Of a stretch of 53,941 bases of DNA, positions 34,974-44,456 are shown piece by piece. Origin of the DNA: an uncultured Oxalobacteraceae bacterium (GTDB lineage Bacteria > Pseudomonadota > Gammaproteobacteria > Burkholderiales > Burkholderiaceae); assembly GCA_946479255.1 (NCBI GenBank), contig CAMLFK010000006.1, forward strand, positions 1 through 53,941. The letters are read 5' to 3'. Each line of letters starts with the position of its first letter. The stretch's first letter is position 1. The position numbers were made by a program, and so were the translations under genes. The notes beneath the pieces were generated by a model. It ran no database searches, was not told the origin of the DNA, and saw nothing but the letters and a program-made list of their open reading frames with translations.

Positions 34974-36420
34974 CTAGTATTTCATCTCCAGGCTGAGCAG
35001 GATGATGGCCGAACTTGGATTCATCGACTGACTGGTGCGCCGGCCTTTTGCATCGGCATATTCGCGGCGGCTGCGGAACTCCTTACCCATCAGGTTCTGC
35101 AGCCCGAAACGCGCCTGGTAGCGCGGGCTGAACCTCCAGGCCGCATAGGCCTCGACATCGGTCCAGCTTTGCATGAGCTGGCTCTGCTGGGCAGAGATGC
35201 GCACCCAGCCGCCCTTGCGATAGCCGACGGTAGTGCCGGTGGTGAGCGCGCCTTGCTTGTAATCGATGCTCATGGTTCCCGAGAGCGGGGTCTGGGCGTC
35301 GAGCCGCTTGTTCGGTCCGGGCACCGACTCGACGCTCGACCAGTTGCGCGCGAGGCTCATGCGCAGGTCGAGGGGCAGGGTGGTGGGAAACAAGGTCCGC
35401 AATGGGAATTTCATCTCCGCTTCGAGCGAACGCACGCTGGCCTTGCCGCTGTTGACCGGCCGGTGCACCCAGCGCAGTTCCCGGTCCTGCTCCAGACGGC
35501 TGCGGATGTAGTCGTCGATCTCGCGACTCGTAAGTGAAGTCGATGCCAGTCGCAAGTTCCGGCCGCAAGTCCGGATTGCCGCCGGCATCGGGCTCGAACT
35601 GGGTGTTGTTTATTGCTTCGTGGCGGCGCGCCGTCAGCTGGTCGGTACTCGGCGCCTTGAAGGTGCGCGTGAGCGCAGAGCGTAGTTGCCGGCCGCGGTG
35701 CTCGTCGTTACGCTGTCGGTGCGGATTTGCTCCCAGCGCGCGCCCAGGTACATCGACCATTGGGGCGTAAGGCTCCACTCATCCTGCAGATAGCCTGCCA
35801 GGCGCGTCACGGTCGGCTCGAAGCCGTCGATCACATGGCGCGCATGGCCCGCGTCGATGGTGTCCTTGCGGTCGCGCTCTTCATCCGTGCGCTGGCGGCT
35901 CAGTTCCAGGCCCGTCGAGAGCGCATGGCCGCCGAACAGGGAGCGGCTGAACTTGGCGTTGACGCCATCCTGCTGTGAGCGGGTCGTGCTGTTCCAGATC
36001 CGCGACAGGCTGTGCAAGCGGCCCGCCGTGTACGACATGCCGTCGCTGACGCTTTCGATCTGGGCGACGTTGCTGTTGAACTTGAAATCAAGTTTGCCGC
36101 CGGCGATCTTGGCGACCCAGTTGATGTCGCCGAACAGGGTGCGCCGCTCCCCTGGGTTCACATGTACAGACTCGACATAATCGGGGTCGCTGAACTGGCC
36201 GAGGTAGGCGTCCGCCAGGCTTGTGGCGGGAGCGTGCGAGCGCTCGGCTTGTCCGCGCAACTGCACACTCAGGTCGTCGCCGTTGGCAAGCTTCGAGTTC
36301 AAGCGCGCCAACAGATTGAGCACACGGCTTTCGCGCGCGAAGCGGTAAACACTATTCTGGCCTTTGGTCTGGGCGCCATCCGGCCTGAAGTAGCGGTCGG
36401 TGTTTGTCAACTTGGCCGAT
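34974..36420 (-). pseudogene. TonB-dependent receptor, frameshifted and lacking the N-terminus
   Basis: Barrel-like sequence continues over three reading frames. 36410-35700 reads YLQDEWSLTPQWSMYLGARW; it passes to a second frame (about 35700-35540, RTFKAPSTDQLTAR and NPDLRPELATGIDFTYES). The last frame (about 35588-34974) has YQARFGLQNLMGKEFRSRR and ends LSLEMKY with an aromatic-rich last strand. At least two frameshifts and a missing plug domain make it non-functional. The upstream edge near 36420 has an in-frame stop and borders mobile-element debris. It was probably an outer-membrane importer of oligosaccharides. Confidence 0.85.
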
Positions 36421-36599
36421 CAAATCCATAAACGCAGCAGATTTCCACGCCAATAACGCGCACGCACGCAGGGGAGCAATGACCGCGCACTGACAAAGGC
36501 AAAGCCTGGATCACAGGCGGCTCACCCGACTTGGGGTCGGATCCAGTTCATCGGCCACCCCGTTCGCCCATCGTAACCAGATCGAACGCCAGAACGGTG

Positions 36600-36765
36600 C
36601 TAGGGAAGCGCTGATCTAACGGCTGGATGGGATTGGCCACGAAAAAAGTGCTAAGCAAGGGCAAACCGCAGACATGCCGTGTGGCATTGCGAGGGTGTGC
36701 CACGCCGCAGAGCGCTTTTTGTCGTGGCTAAGACCGCCGGCATGAATAGATCAGCGCTTCCCTAG
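36600..36765. mobile_element. IS5-type MITE, 158 bp, with CTAG target duplication
   Basis: CTAG occurs at 36600-36603 and 36762-36765. Between them the element starts GGAAGCGCTGATCT and ends with its exact reverse complement. Similarity continues inward: GCCACGAAAAAAGTGCT on the left matches GCCACGACAAAAAGCGCT on the right arm. It encodes nothing. A 4-bp CTAG duplication is typical of the IS5 group. Confidence 0.75.
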
Positions 36766-36829
36766 GGTTTTCCACTTTCTTCCGTTCGCGGATCTCCCGA
36801 GTTTTAGTCTCTGCGCGCCAGTAGTGGTG

Positions 36830-37127
36830 CTACGCGCCGTCGCGGAACGTGTCCTTGCGAAGCTGCCAATAAACGGAATAGCGTTGATGATGCAGGTCGA
36901 ATAGCGGCCGAAGGACAATTCCGGTTGCCGGACCGGCATTATTGAACTTGAACGCGGACCGATCGCCGGGGATTGGAGCGAGCCAATCGGTGGGATTGCT
37001 CGACGTGCTGACGATATCGGGAACCGGTACCGCCGCAATCTTCAGGAAGGCATCCTTGTCGCCCACGTCGCTAGCAGGCATATTGTCCTTGCCAAGCTCT
37101 CCGGCCAGCAATACGGGACCATAGAAC
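36830..37127 (-). pseudogene. GH127/GH146 (DUF1680) C-terminal fragment
   Basis: The frame reads WFYGPVLLAGELGKDNMPAS, then DAFLKIAAV, and ends PLFDLHHQRYSVYWQLRKD before a TAG at 36830. YGPVLLAG and PLxxLHHQRYxVYW are signature blocks of the C-terminal half of GH127/146 beta-L-arabinofuranosidases. The barrel with its catalytic residues is missing: at about 37127 the sequence switches to IS5 transposase. It shows that a beta-L-arabinofuranosidase gene once stood here. Confidence 0.75.
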
Positions 37128-37425
37128 CAAGCCGGTGGCCATGTCCACGCCCACGTGCGCCTTCATCCCGAAGTACCAGTCATTGCCCTTTTAGGACTGG
37201 TGCATTTCTGGATCTCGCTCGCCGTCGCGGTTCTTGGTCGATGGCGGCGCCGCGATCAGCGTCGCATCGACAATAGTCCCTTCGCGCATCGTCAGCCCTT
37301 TGCGGGCGAGGTGGGCCTTGATCTCTTCGAAGACACGGCGCGTCAGCTGGCTTTCTTCCAGCAGGCGGCGGAACTTGAGCAGTGTGGTCGCATATCGCCT
37401 TTCGGATAGTAAGGAAGCAGCGCCG
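37128..37425 (-). mobile_element. IS5-family transposase remnant
   Basis: On the minus strand the frame reads KFRRLLEESQLTRRVFEEIK, LTMREGTIVDATLIAAPPST, KNRDGERDPEMHQS. An in-frame TAA at 37191 is followed by KGNDWYFGMKAHVGVDMATG. This is the central part of an IS5-family DDE transposase, including the first catalytic Asp block (IVDATLI). The N-terminal and C-terminal thirds are missing, and the right end abuts the GH127/146 fragment. Confidence 0.75.
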
Positions 37426-37471
37426 CTACCAACGCTGGCCACGGCGTGGCCGCGTCGACACCACCGCATCC

Positions 37472-37501
37472 AAAAAGCCGGCTTCTGGTACGAAGCCGGC
37501 T
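37472..37501 (-). terminator. Rho-independent terminator after second GH5 gene
   Basis: AGCCGGCTTC (37476-37485) pairs with GAAGCCGGCT (37492-37501) over a 6-base loop. On the minus strand the stem is followed by TTTTTGG. It lies 24 bp after the GH5 stop. Confidence 0.85.
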
Positions 37502-37524
37502 GGAAGGCAGAAGATTTATGGCGC

Positions 37525-39225
37525 TTATTTGATGGTTGCTCTTTTAATGGTAACGGAACCTGCTGTTCCAACGAATTGGATATCTACCCCCACCGCGTTC
37601 TGGAGGCTAAAAGCAGAGCACGTGAATTCCGTATCTTGACCTGCAACCAACACTTTATTTGCAGTCAAGCACTTCGACTCGGAAGCAGCCGCACCGTTAG
37701 AGTAGGTACGGAACTGGAATAAAGCATCCGTCCCGCCATTTCGATTTGAAACAAACGCTTGATCGAAATTAAGCACCACTTTCAAGGTCTTGCCACTCCA
37801 ATTAACTGGATTGGCAAAAGCATAACTAGCGACAGCCTCCGCCCCGTTGATAGTCAATCGCATATACGCAGTTGAATTATTAGTTGTGGCACCACCACTC
37901 ACGCTCCAGCTGCTTGGGCGGCCACTCAATCCAATCACTTTTCCAGCTGCTATTAACATTGCATCAACCACTTGCTGATCACCCACGCCCGGCCTGACAC
38001 GGTCGAAAACATAGCCTTCAGCCGCCCCAGTCTCCCATACGAACGGCAAGAGGCCATGAGCAAGCGCCGACCTGGTGACATATTCAAAGAAATGTTCGCG
38101 CGAAGCGAGATGCAAGTCCATGTCAGCACACTGTTTCGAAGAGCGCTTCATGGCAGCATACTCGCCCAGCACAACTGGAATTCCCTTGTCCACAAATTGG
38201 GTCTTCATCTTGGCAAATTGCACATCGGTAAAAGCCTCTTCCTCCGGCGCAAACCGCCCTGGGGAGTTGCGATAAGTATCAGTCAGCGACTTGTAGCCGT
38301 CACCCCAGTAGCAATGCCCCTGCGACCATTCATTATCTTCTCCATGATTCGAAAAAATCCCTGGGTAATAATGAATTTCCATCATTTGGCGACCCGCTAC
38401 CGTGTCGGTCGGCATGCCATTCCAGTCCTTGAATGTCATATTGATGTCGGTTCTCAGGCCTTGGAGCACCAGCACGCGATAAGCGTTTCTTCCGCCTGTC
38501 GAACGAACAGCATCGACAAAGGTCTGGTGATAGACGTCAAGAACCTTGACCTGGTGTGGAAAGATAGCATCGGGTTCGTTGGCGCTAGCGAACAAGAGAT
38601 GCTCGTCAAAGTCACGCAGGTGCGTGGCAATTTGTTGCCAGTAGGCTTTCTGTTTGGCGGCGACAGCGACTTGTTTGTCTGGCTCGATATTCCTCTCCAG
38701 CCAACCACCGTCCCAATGGATGTTGACGATCGCATACAGCCCGTTATCGACTGTATACTGCACCACTTGCTTTACCCGGTTGAGCCAGGCGTCACTGATT
38801 TTTCCAGTGGTCTTATCGGCATACTGATCCCAGGATACGGGGATCCGAATCGCATCGAAACCGGCGTCCTTGACCGCTTTGACATAAGCTGCAGACACCA
38901 TCGGATTGCCCCAGCAAGTCTCTGACGGTGTGCTGCAACCGTAAGCATCCATGGTGTTTCCGATATTGGTACCCAGCTTCATTCTGGCAGCCAACTGTAC
39001 AGCGTTACTGCTCATGCCGGTCGCATCGGGCGCGATCGGGTTCTTGTTGTAGTCGGGATAGAGACCCGCAGCCGGGGTCGTTGGCGCTGGCGTCGTCGGC
39101 GCCGGCGTCGTTGGCGCTGGCGTCGTTGGCTTCGTTGGCGCTGGCGTCGTGCTGGCCGAACCGCCGCCACAGCCGGCGTTTAAAAACATAATTCCAATTA
39201 ATAACAATGCACGGCTAAGCTTCAT
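37525..39225 (-). CDS. GH5 (subfamily 4-like) endoglucanase with Pro-Thr linker and C-terminal beta domain
   Basis: 566 aa. ATG 39225 starts the lipoprotein signal MKLSRALLLIGIMFLNAGC; an upstream start at 39261 adds 12 unlikely residues. A tandem TPAPT linker follows. The catalytic domain has acid/base E217 in ASANEPD and nucleophile E355 in VVLGEYAA, with IHWDGGW and MMEIHYYPG. It resembles the GH5 at 3411-4709 across the barrel but is longer and has extra Cys residues (YGCSTPSETCWG). From about residue 440 a beta-rich module (LSGRPSSWSVSGGATTNNST) is probably a carbohydrate-binding domain. The DNA is visibly less GC-rich, especially at third positions, than the rest of the window, and it neighbours IS debris; recent acquisition is likely. 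Confidence 0.88.
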   Translation of the reverse strand: MKLSRALLLIGIMFLNAGCGGGSASTTPAPTKPTTPAPTTPAPTTPAPTTPAAGLYPDYNKNPIAPDATGMSSNAVQLAARMKLGTNIGNTMDAYGCSTPSETCWGNPMVSAAYVKAVKDAGFDAIRIPVSWDQYADKTTGKISDAWLNRVKQVVQYTVDNGLYAIVNIHWDGGWLERNIEPDKQVAVAAKQKAYWQQIATHLRDFDEHLLFASANEPDAIFPHQVKVLDVYHQTFVDAVRSTGGRNAYRVLVLQGLRTDINMTFKDWNGMPTDTVAGRQMMEIHYYPGIFSNHGEDNEWSQGHCYWGDGYKSLTDTYRNSPGRFAPEEEAFTDVQFAKMKTQFVDKGIPVVLGEYAAMKRSSKQCADMDLHLASREHFFEYVTRSALAHGLLPFVWETGAAEGYVFDRVRPGVGDQQVVDAMLIAAGKVIGLSGRPSSWSVSGGATTNNSTAYMRLTINGAEAVASYAFANPVNWSGKTLKVVLNFDQAFVSNRNGGTDALFQFRTYSNGAAASESKCLTANKVLVAGQDTEFTCSAFSLQNAVGVDIQFVGTAGSVTIKRATIK

Positions 39226-39247
39226 CGCAACCCCGAAATGTTCATCC

Positions 39248-39260
39248 TGACAAATTGTCA
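39248..39260. promoter_or_regulatory. Palindrome TGACAAATTGTCA before second GH5 gene
   Basis: A perfect 6-bp inverted repeat around a single base, 22 bp upstream of the GH5 ATG. It differs from the LacI-type and 29-bp boxes, so this gene may answer to another regulator. A CCTAG/CTAGG hairpin follows at 39266-39282. Confidence 0.45.
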
Positions 39261-39282
39261 TCTTGCCTAGACAATTTCTAGG

Positions 39283-39568
39283 CCGTCGGCCAGACTAGGC
39301 CGAATGGCGCAGCCGTCGATAGCGATTTCCCTGAAAGTTCTAACATTGCGCGAATAGTTGAAGAATTTGGGGATTTATTTCTACTGTTTTGGAGCTGCTT
39401 GCTCCGGCGCGTTGGGAAGGGGAGCTGCAAGCAATTGATTTTATTGGTAAAAAAGCATGCCCATAACGATATGGGTTTTCCCATCGCTTGTCGGCGATGC
39501 CGGAACTTAGCAAGGACCGTGAAGCGCGGATCGCGCCTGATGCTGGCCCACGCTTGTGTGAGTCAGCA
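39283..39568. other. Intergenic stretch, no supported gene
   Basis: Two GGAGCTGC pieces (39391 and 39420 area) and a small GGAGC-TGCTT-GCTCC hairpin lie here. The short frames in this stretch have no protein-like character. It separates the GH5 promoter from the end of the RND gene. Confidence 0.35.
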
Positions 39569-41974
39569 TTATTTATCTGTCCGCAGCAGGAAGGCGGCCA
39601 GCGCCGGCAACAGGATCAAGGCCCCGAGCAAGTTCCAGATGAACATGAATGCGAGCAAAATGCCCATGTCAGCCTGAAATTTAATCGGGGAGAAAGCCCA
39701 GGTTCCCACCGCGATGGCCAGGCTTATTCCCGTCAACACCACCACCTTGCCGGTGAAAAGCACGGCACGGTAATAGGCATCCGACAAGCTCATCCCGGTT
39801 CGCAGTCGAGCGAGCATCACGGTGAGCACGTAGAGCGCATAATCGACGCCAATGCCGACCCCGAGTGCGATGACAGGCAAGGTGGCGACCTTGATGCCCA
39901 TGCCCAACATGACCATGAGTGCTTCACAAAGAATCGAGGTCAGCACAAGCGGCAGGACTGCGCAGAGCACAGCCCGCCATGAGCGAAAGGTCACGAAACT
40001 GAGGACGATCACAGACGCATACACCAGGCACAAGGTAAGCAGATTGGAACGCGCGATGACGCTATTGGTGGCCGCCTCGATGCCGGCATTGCCCGCTGCC
40101 AGCAAGAATCTGGCGTCGTCCGAATTGTTCTTAGCCGCGAATGCCTCGACTTGCTTCGTTACGCGCCTTAAGGTCTCGGCTTTGTGATCCTTGAGATATA
40201 CATAGAGCAGGAGCAGGTCGCAGTTCTGGTTAAACAGCTCGCGCGGCGCGCTTGAGGTAATGGCGTTCAGCATAAGCTGGGTGCGGGGCAGCTCGTACCA
40301 CTTGGGATTTCCTTCGTTCAGTCCTACCGCGAAGCGCTTGGCCAGACTGGCGAACGACTGGGTCGATACGACGCCAGGCAGTTGCTGCAAATTCCACTGC
40401 AGTGCATCGGTGCGCTCCAGGACCCGATAGTCCGCGCATTTGAATTGGGGGGTCTTTACCAACACAGCCAGGATATCGCTGCTGGCAGCGTAGTTCGCGA
40501 TCATGAAGGCATTGTCACGGTTATACCGGGAATCGGGCCGCAGTTCCGGGGCGCCCGGATCGAGGTCGCCGATCTTGAGATGGGAACCGATTGCCAATCC
40601 CAGGCTTCCCAGCAGCGCTGCCACGACAAGCACGATGCCGGCACCTTTGCGTTGGGTTAGCATGCCTAGCGTTGTCCTGAACGCAGAGCGGCTCTCGTCA
40701 CGCCGCACCTGGCCCGGACTGTCCGTCATCCCGGCCAGTTCCGTACTAATGCTTCTCTTTGCGGCGGAAACGCTCACGCCGCAGTAGGACAGCAGCACCG
40801 GCAGAAGGACCAGATTTGTAAAGATCAGCACGCCTACGCCAATGCTTGCCGCCAGCGCCAGCTCTTGAATCGCTCGTATCGGGATCAATGCCAGTACCGC
40901 AAAGCCAACCGCATCCACCAGCAGCGCTGTCAAGCCAGCCAGGAACAAGCGCCGGAAGCAATAGCGTGCCGCCACCAGTCTATGCGTGCCGCGCCCGATG
41001 TCCTGCATGATGCCGTTCATCTTCTGTGCGCCGTGACTCATACCGATGGAGAACACCAGGAAGGGCACAAGGATGGAATATGGCCCAAGCGGATAGCCGA
41101 GAACGCTCAACAGGCCAAGCAGCCAGACCACGGCGACGAGCGAACAAAGAATGACGAGCACCGTGCTGCGCACGCAGCGGGTGTGCCAATAGAGGAGGGC
41201 GCTGGTAATCACGATGGAGATGGCAAAGAAGGACAGCAAAGTCCGAAGCCCATCGATCAGGTCGCCCATGACTTTGGCAAAACCAGTGATATGGATCCTG
41301 GTGGAATCCGTCTCATACTTCAGGCGGATCGCTTCGAGCGCATCGGAAAAATGCTTGTAGTCCAGCGCTTGTCCTGACACCGGGTCCTCGCTCAACAGGG
41401 GAACCAGGATCACCGTCGAGCGGAAATTCGCCGCCACCAGTTGGCCAATCTCGCCGGAACGTTCGACGTTCGTTCGCACCTGATGAAGACTGGGAGCGGA
41501 ACCGTCGTAAGTGTCCGGAATGACCGGCCCGCCATCGAATCCTTCTTCGGTCACGGCGGTCCAGCGCACGGCCGGCATCCACAGGGATTTCATGTAAGGC
41601 CGGTCCACCTCGGGAAGCAGATAGACTTCGTCATTGATCCGACGCAGGGTCTCAAGATAGCCGGCGTCGAAGATCGTGCCTTGGCGTGTTTCCACCGCGA
41701 TGCGGACGGTATTGCCTAATCCGGCCAGATCGTCTTTGTGCGCAAGATAATTGACGATATAAGGATGCCCTGTCGGAATCATCTTCTCGAAGCTGGCATT
41801 GAATTGAAGCTGCGGGGCGCGGGCTCCGAGCAAGATGCTCGCAAGCAGGCAGAGAAGGAGAACGGCGCGCCGGTGATTGAATACCAGCCGCTCTATGACC
41901 GAGCCGGAATGCCGGTCAAAGTCCTGCCTTCTGGAGATAACTGGATACTCGGCAAGTGCAGAGCTAGCGCTCAT
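39569..41974 (-). CDS. RND-superfamily (MMPL-type) transporter
   Basis: 801 aa from the ATG at 41974; the earlier ATG at 42079 lies inside the YCF48-like gene. Two repeats of the RND fold are visible: one helix (AVLLLCLLASILLGARAP), a periplasmic domain, then five helices (LLSFFAISIVITSALLYW, ILVPFLVFSIGMSHGAQKMN). The pattern then repeats (GIVLVVAALLGSLGLAIGS, LPVIALGVGIGVDYALYVLT). GVGIGVDYALY is a sterol-sensing/RND-like motif. In proteobacteria such genes cluster with DUF1329 and YCF48-like genes and are thought to move lipids or steroids. It overlaps the YCF48-like stop by 11 bp, so it belongs to the same operon and is its last gene. Confidence 0.88.
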   Translation of the reverse strand: MSASSALAEYPVISRRQDFDRHSGSVIERLVFNHRRAVLLLCLLASILLGARAPQLQFNASFEKMIPTGHPYIVNYLAHKDDLAGLGNTVRIAVETRQGTIFDAGYLETLRRINDEVYLLPEVDRPYMKSLWMPAVRWTAVTEEGFDGGPVIPDTYDGSAPSLHQVRTNVERSGEIGQLVAANFRSTVILVPLLSEDPVSGQALDYKHFSDALEAIRLKYETDSTRIHITGFAKVMGDLIDGLRTLLSFFAISIVITSALLYWHTRCVRSTVLVILCSLVAVVWLLGLLSVLGYPLGPYSILVPFLVFSIGMSHGAQKMNGIMQDIGRGTHRLVAARYCFRRLFLAGLTALLVDAVGFAVLALIPIRAIQELALAASIGVGVLIFTNLVLLPVLLSYCGVSVSAAKRSISTELAGMTDSPGQVRRDESRSAFRTTLGMLTQRKGAGIVLVVAALLGSLGLAIGSHLKIGDLDPGAPELRPDSRYNRDNAFMIANYAASSDILAVLVKTPQFKCADYRVLERTDALQWNLQQLPGVVSTQSFASLAKRFAVGLNEGNPKWYELPRTQLMLNAITSSAPRELFNQNCDLLLLYVYLKDHKAETLRRVTKQVEAFAAKNNSDDARFLLAAGNAGIEAATNSVIARSNLLTLCLVYASVIVLSFVTFRSWRAVLCAVLPLVLTSILCEALMVMLGMGIKVATLPVIALGVGIGVDYALYVLTVMLARLRTGMSLSDAYYRAVLFTGKVVVLTGISLAIAVGTWAFSPIKFQADMGILLAFMFIWNLLGALILLPALAAFLLRTDK

Positions 41975-43067
41975 TTTGTGCTCGCTTGATGCCAAGCCCG
42001 GTGATTCCTCTATTGCCAGACAAGAGCAGTCTGTCAGCGCCGGCCTGGACCACGCCGGAGAAAGGGAAGGGCTTGGCAACGGGCAGCGCCTGGAAGCTGT
42101 GGCCGGCGTCCAGGCTGCGCAATACCTCGCCGCCTTGGCTCACGAGCACGACCGATCCATCGGTCAAGGCAAGTCCGGCCGTGAACGCGGCCTGGGTGCC
42201 GGCCCCGGTCTCGCTTCGGCGCCAATGCGCTCCCGCGTCATCGGACCAGTAGGCATTACCCCGGAGGCCATATACCACCACCTTGTCCTTGGATAGCGCG
42301 AGGACGCCGAAATAGCTGCCATCGTAAGGCGTCCTGATTTCAGTGAAGGACTGACCCGCGTCGACAGAACGATAAAGCGTGCCTTCCTCTCCCGCGATGT
42401 AGAGGGTGGGTCCGATGCCATTGATGCAGTAGAGATGTTTATCGTTAGGATGCTCGATATGGCTTCTCCAGGGAAGCCAGGTCTTGCCGCCATCCTGGGT
42501 CATGAAGAAGAGCCCGTAAGCGCCGACAAGAAAACCGTGTTTTTCGTCTGAGAAGTAGATATCGAAAAACGGCTTGTCGGGACCATCATGCACCAAGCGC
42601 CGTGCATCGCTCAATAGCCCGCGCGTCTTGGCATCGTTGCGAATCGACGCAGCATGCTCGGCCGCTTGCAACATGGCTTTTGCAGCCTGCCTGCCATCCA
42701 TTTGCCTGGTCCAGCTTGCGCCGCCATCTTCCGTGCGCAGCAGCACACCCGAGTGACCGGTCGCCCAGCCTTTCATGTCCGTTGCAAAACGTACACCGGT
42801 AAGTGCAACACTCACCGGCACTTGTGCCTGCCGCCAGGAAGCCGCGCCATCGTCAGAGAATAGAACGATCCCGCGTTCTCCGACAACCAGCAAACGCTGG
42901 CCCGCCTGCGTCATGGCCAGCAGCACTGAGCTGGCCGCACGCGGGCTGATCAATGCCGGCCGGTCCAGTACATCCGGCTCAGCACCAAGGGAAGAAGCGG
43001 CAACAGCGCATGCTGCCAGTGAGGCGGCAAGAATGCGTCGTGCAGTACGAAGGCGCTGTATTCGCAT
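41964..43067 (-). CDS. YCF48/Hcf136-like propeller, exported
   Basis: 367 aa with a signal peptide (RILAASLAACAVAASSLGAE). Short Trp-rich blades repeat: LFSDDGAASWRQAQVP, LLRTEDGGASWTRQMDG, FMTQDGGKTWLPW, LYRSVDAGQSFTEIRT, YWSDDAGAHWRRSETG. This fits the seven-bladed photosystem II assembly factor-like family, here in a non-photosynthetic setting. It starts 11 bp after the MFS gene and overlaps the RND start. By genomic context it is a periplasmic partner of the RND transporter; direct function is unknown. Confidence 0.88.
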   Translation of the reverse strand: MRIQRLRTARRILAASLAACAVAASSLGAEPDVLDRPALISPRAASSVLLAMTQAGQRLLVVGERGIVLFSDDGAASWRQAQVPVSVALTGVRFATDMKGWATGHSGVLLRTEDGGASWTRQMDGRQAAKAMLQAAEHAASIRNDAKTRGLLSDARRLVHDGPDKPFFDIYFSDEKHGFLVGAYGLFFMTQDGGKTWLPWRSHIEHPNDKHLYCINGIGPTLYIAGEEGTLYRSVDAGQSFTEIRTPYDGSYFGVLALSKDKVVVYGLRGNAYWSDDAGAHWRRSETGAGTQAAFTAGLALTDGSVVLVSQGGEVLRSLDAGHSFQALPVAKPFPFSGVVQAGADRLLLSGNRGITGLGIKRAQNER

Positions 43068-43078
43068 CGCACTGATCG

Positions 43079-44407
43079 CTATCGGCCCGCCGTCAGATAG
43101 GGCTTGAAGGCTTTTGCATACAACAGCATGGAGGCAGTCAAAGCCACTGCCAGGGAGGCCAGCGCATAGCGCAAGCCTTCAATGCCTGCGGACTGCATCA
43201 GTAGATCGCTCAACAGTCCTACTGAAGCAGGGCCCAGGCCAATGCCGAGCACGGTATAGAAAACCAGGCTCAGGGCATTGGCCACAGACCGCTGATGTGA
43301 AGGGATGACATTGTTCAATGCCGCTGTGCTGGGCGCATGAATCCATGAAGAAAAAAAGCACGTCACAACGAAAAACAGGATGGCTTGGGGGAGCTCCAGC
43401 CCAAGGACTTCCATCCCGGCGGTGCTTGGCCAGAGAAAATAGGCCAAGGAAGCCGGTATGGCGATACCGCCTCCGAGCAAAGGTATGCCCAACTGCCACC
43501 CGGCATCACGCTGTACAAGCCGGGTGCAAAGCCAGCCGCTGAACAGCGTTCCGCTGATCATGCAGGGAGGGACTATCGTACCGATCACCAGGCCTGCCTG
43601 TTGGAGTGTCATGCCGTGGCTACGGATAAGAAAACTGACATTCCACGTTATCATGCCCATCAACCACAGCATGGTGAAGCTATAGGCGAGCACGATGTAT
43701 CTGGACGCCGCGCAGGACAAGATGGCGCCTAAGGTTTGCAGCAGAGGCGCCTGTGCATCGACGGCTGGCGGATCCCACTCCCCTCGACGCGGTTCGGGCA
43801 CCGTCGCCCACAGAAGCAAGGCCAGGACAAGCCCGGGCACGCCGGCCACAAAAAATGCCATCTTCCAACCATACTGATTCGCAATCCACGCGCCGCCGGC
43901 CACGGCGAACAGCGGAGCGATAAAAGCCCCCGTTGCCAGCACACTGATCGCCAGGGAACGCTGCTCCTTCGGGTAGTAATCGGCAATCATGGATACCGCG
44001 GTTGGCGCGCTTCCCGCCTCGCTGACCGCCACCCCTGTTCTTGCAAGCAGCAACTGCCAGTAGCTGGCTGCCACCCCGCAAAGCGCTGTCATGACGCTCC
44101 ACATGGCGCAGCAGACGACCAGCACATTACGCCGCTTGCCTTTATCCGCAAGGCGCGCAATTGGAATCGCCGCGGCCGCATGAAAGAAGGCGAACCACAG
44201 CCCGGCAAGCAATCCCATCTGCGAGTCGGTGGCGTGAAACTCTTTCTTGATGGGTTCGAGCAGCGTTCCGATGATTTGCCGGTCGATCGAGTAAGACATG
44301 GTGATGAGCGTCAGGATCATCAAGGAATAATGCGTCCGCCACTGGGACGGCCTGGCTGGGGCCATCCCGATGTCAGCCTCGGTGAGCGGAACGGTGGATT
44401 TCGGCAT
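43079..44407 (-). CDS. MFS transporter (spinster/UhpC-like)
   Basis: 442 aa from the ATG at 44407 (MPKSTVPLTEADIG); a longer frame to 44572 reads back into the DUF1329 gene. Twelve hydrophobic helices are visible, with the MFS loop 2-3 signature ARLADKGKRRNVLVVC and a conserved DRQIIGTLLEPIKKEF segment after helix 1. This is the spinster-type group seen with aromatic, steroid or phthalate catabolic clusters. It lies 49 bp after DUF1329 and 11 bp before the YCF48-like gene. Substrate unknown. No strong ribosome site was found, so the start is only probable. Confidence 0.85.
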   Translation of the reverse strand: MPKSTVPLTEADIGMAPARPSQWRTHYSLMILTLITMSYSIDRQIIGTLLEPIKKEFHATDSQMGLLAGLWFAFFHAAAAIPIARLADKGKRRNVLVVCCAMWSVMTALCGVAASYWQLLLARTGVAVSEAGSAPTAVSMIADYYPKEQRSLAISVLATGAFIAPLFAVAGGAWIANQYGWKMAFFVAGVPGLVLALLLWATVPEPRRGEWDPPAVDAQAPLLQTLGAILSCAASRYIVLAYSFTMLWLMGMITWNVSFLIRSHGMTLQQAGLVIGTIVPPCMISGTLFSGWLCTRLVQRDAGWQLGIPLLGGGIAIPASLAYFLWPSTAGMEVLGLELPQAILFFVVTCFFSSWIHAPSTAALNNVIPSHQRSVANALSLVFYTVLGIGLGPASVGLLSDLLMQSAGIEGLRYALASLAVALTASMLLYAKAFKPYLTAGR

Positions 44408-44456
44408 TTTCGCTGCAATAGCTGCGAGGGTTTGCTTGGCTTTGAGTGGGCCAGGA

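Noticed and set aside
35169..35537. Plus-strand frame within the receptor remnant
   Set aside because: Antisense shadow; the minus-strand frames have barrel-like sequence across frameshifts.
39080..39150. Possible CRISPR-like or minisatellite repeats
   Set aside because: The repeats encode the TPAPT linker of the GH5 gene in frame; unit length and context do not fit CRISPR.
39278..39484. 68-codon minus-strand frame before the RND terminus region
   Set aside because: No ribosome site, no protein-like pattern, and it covers a hairpin-rich spacer.
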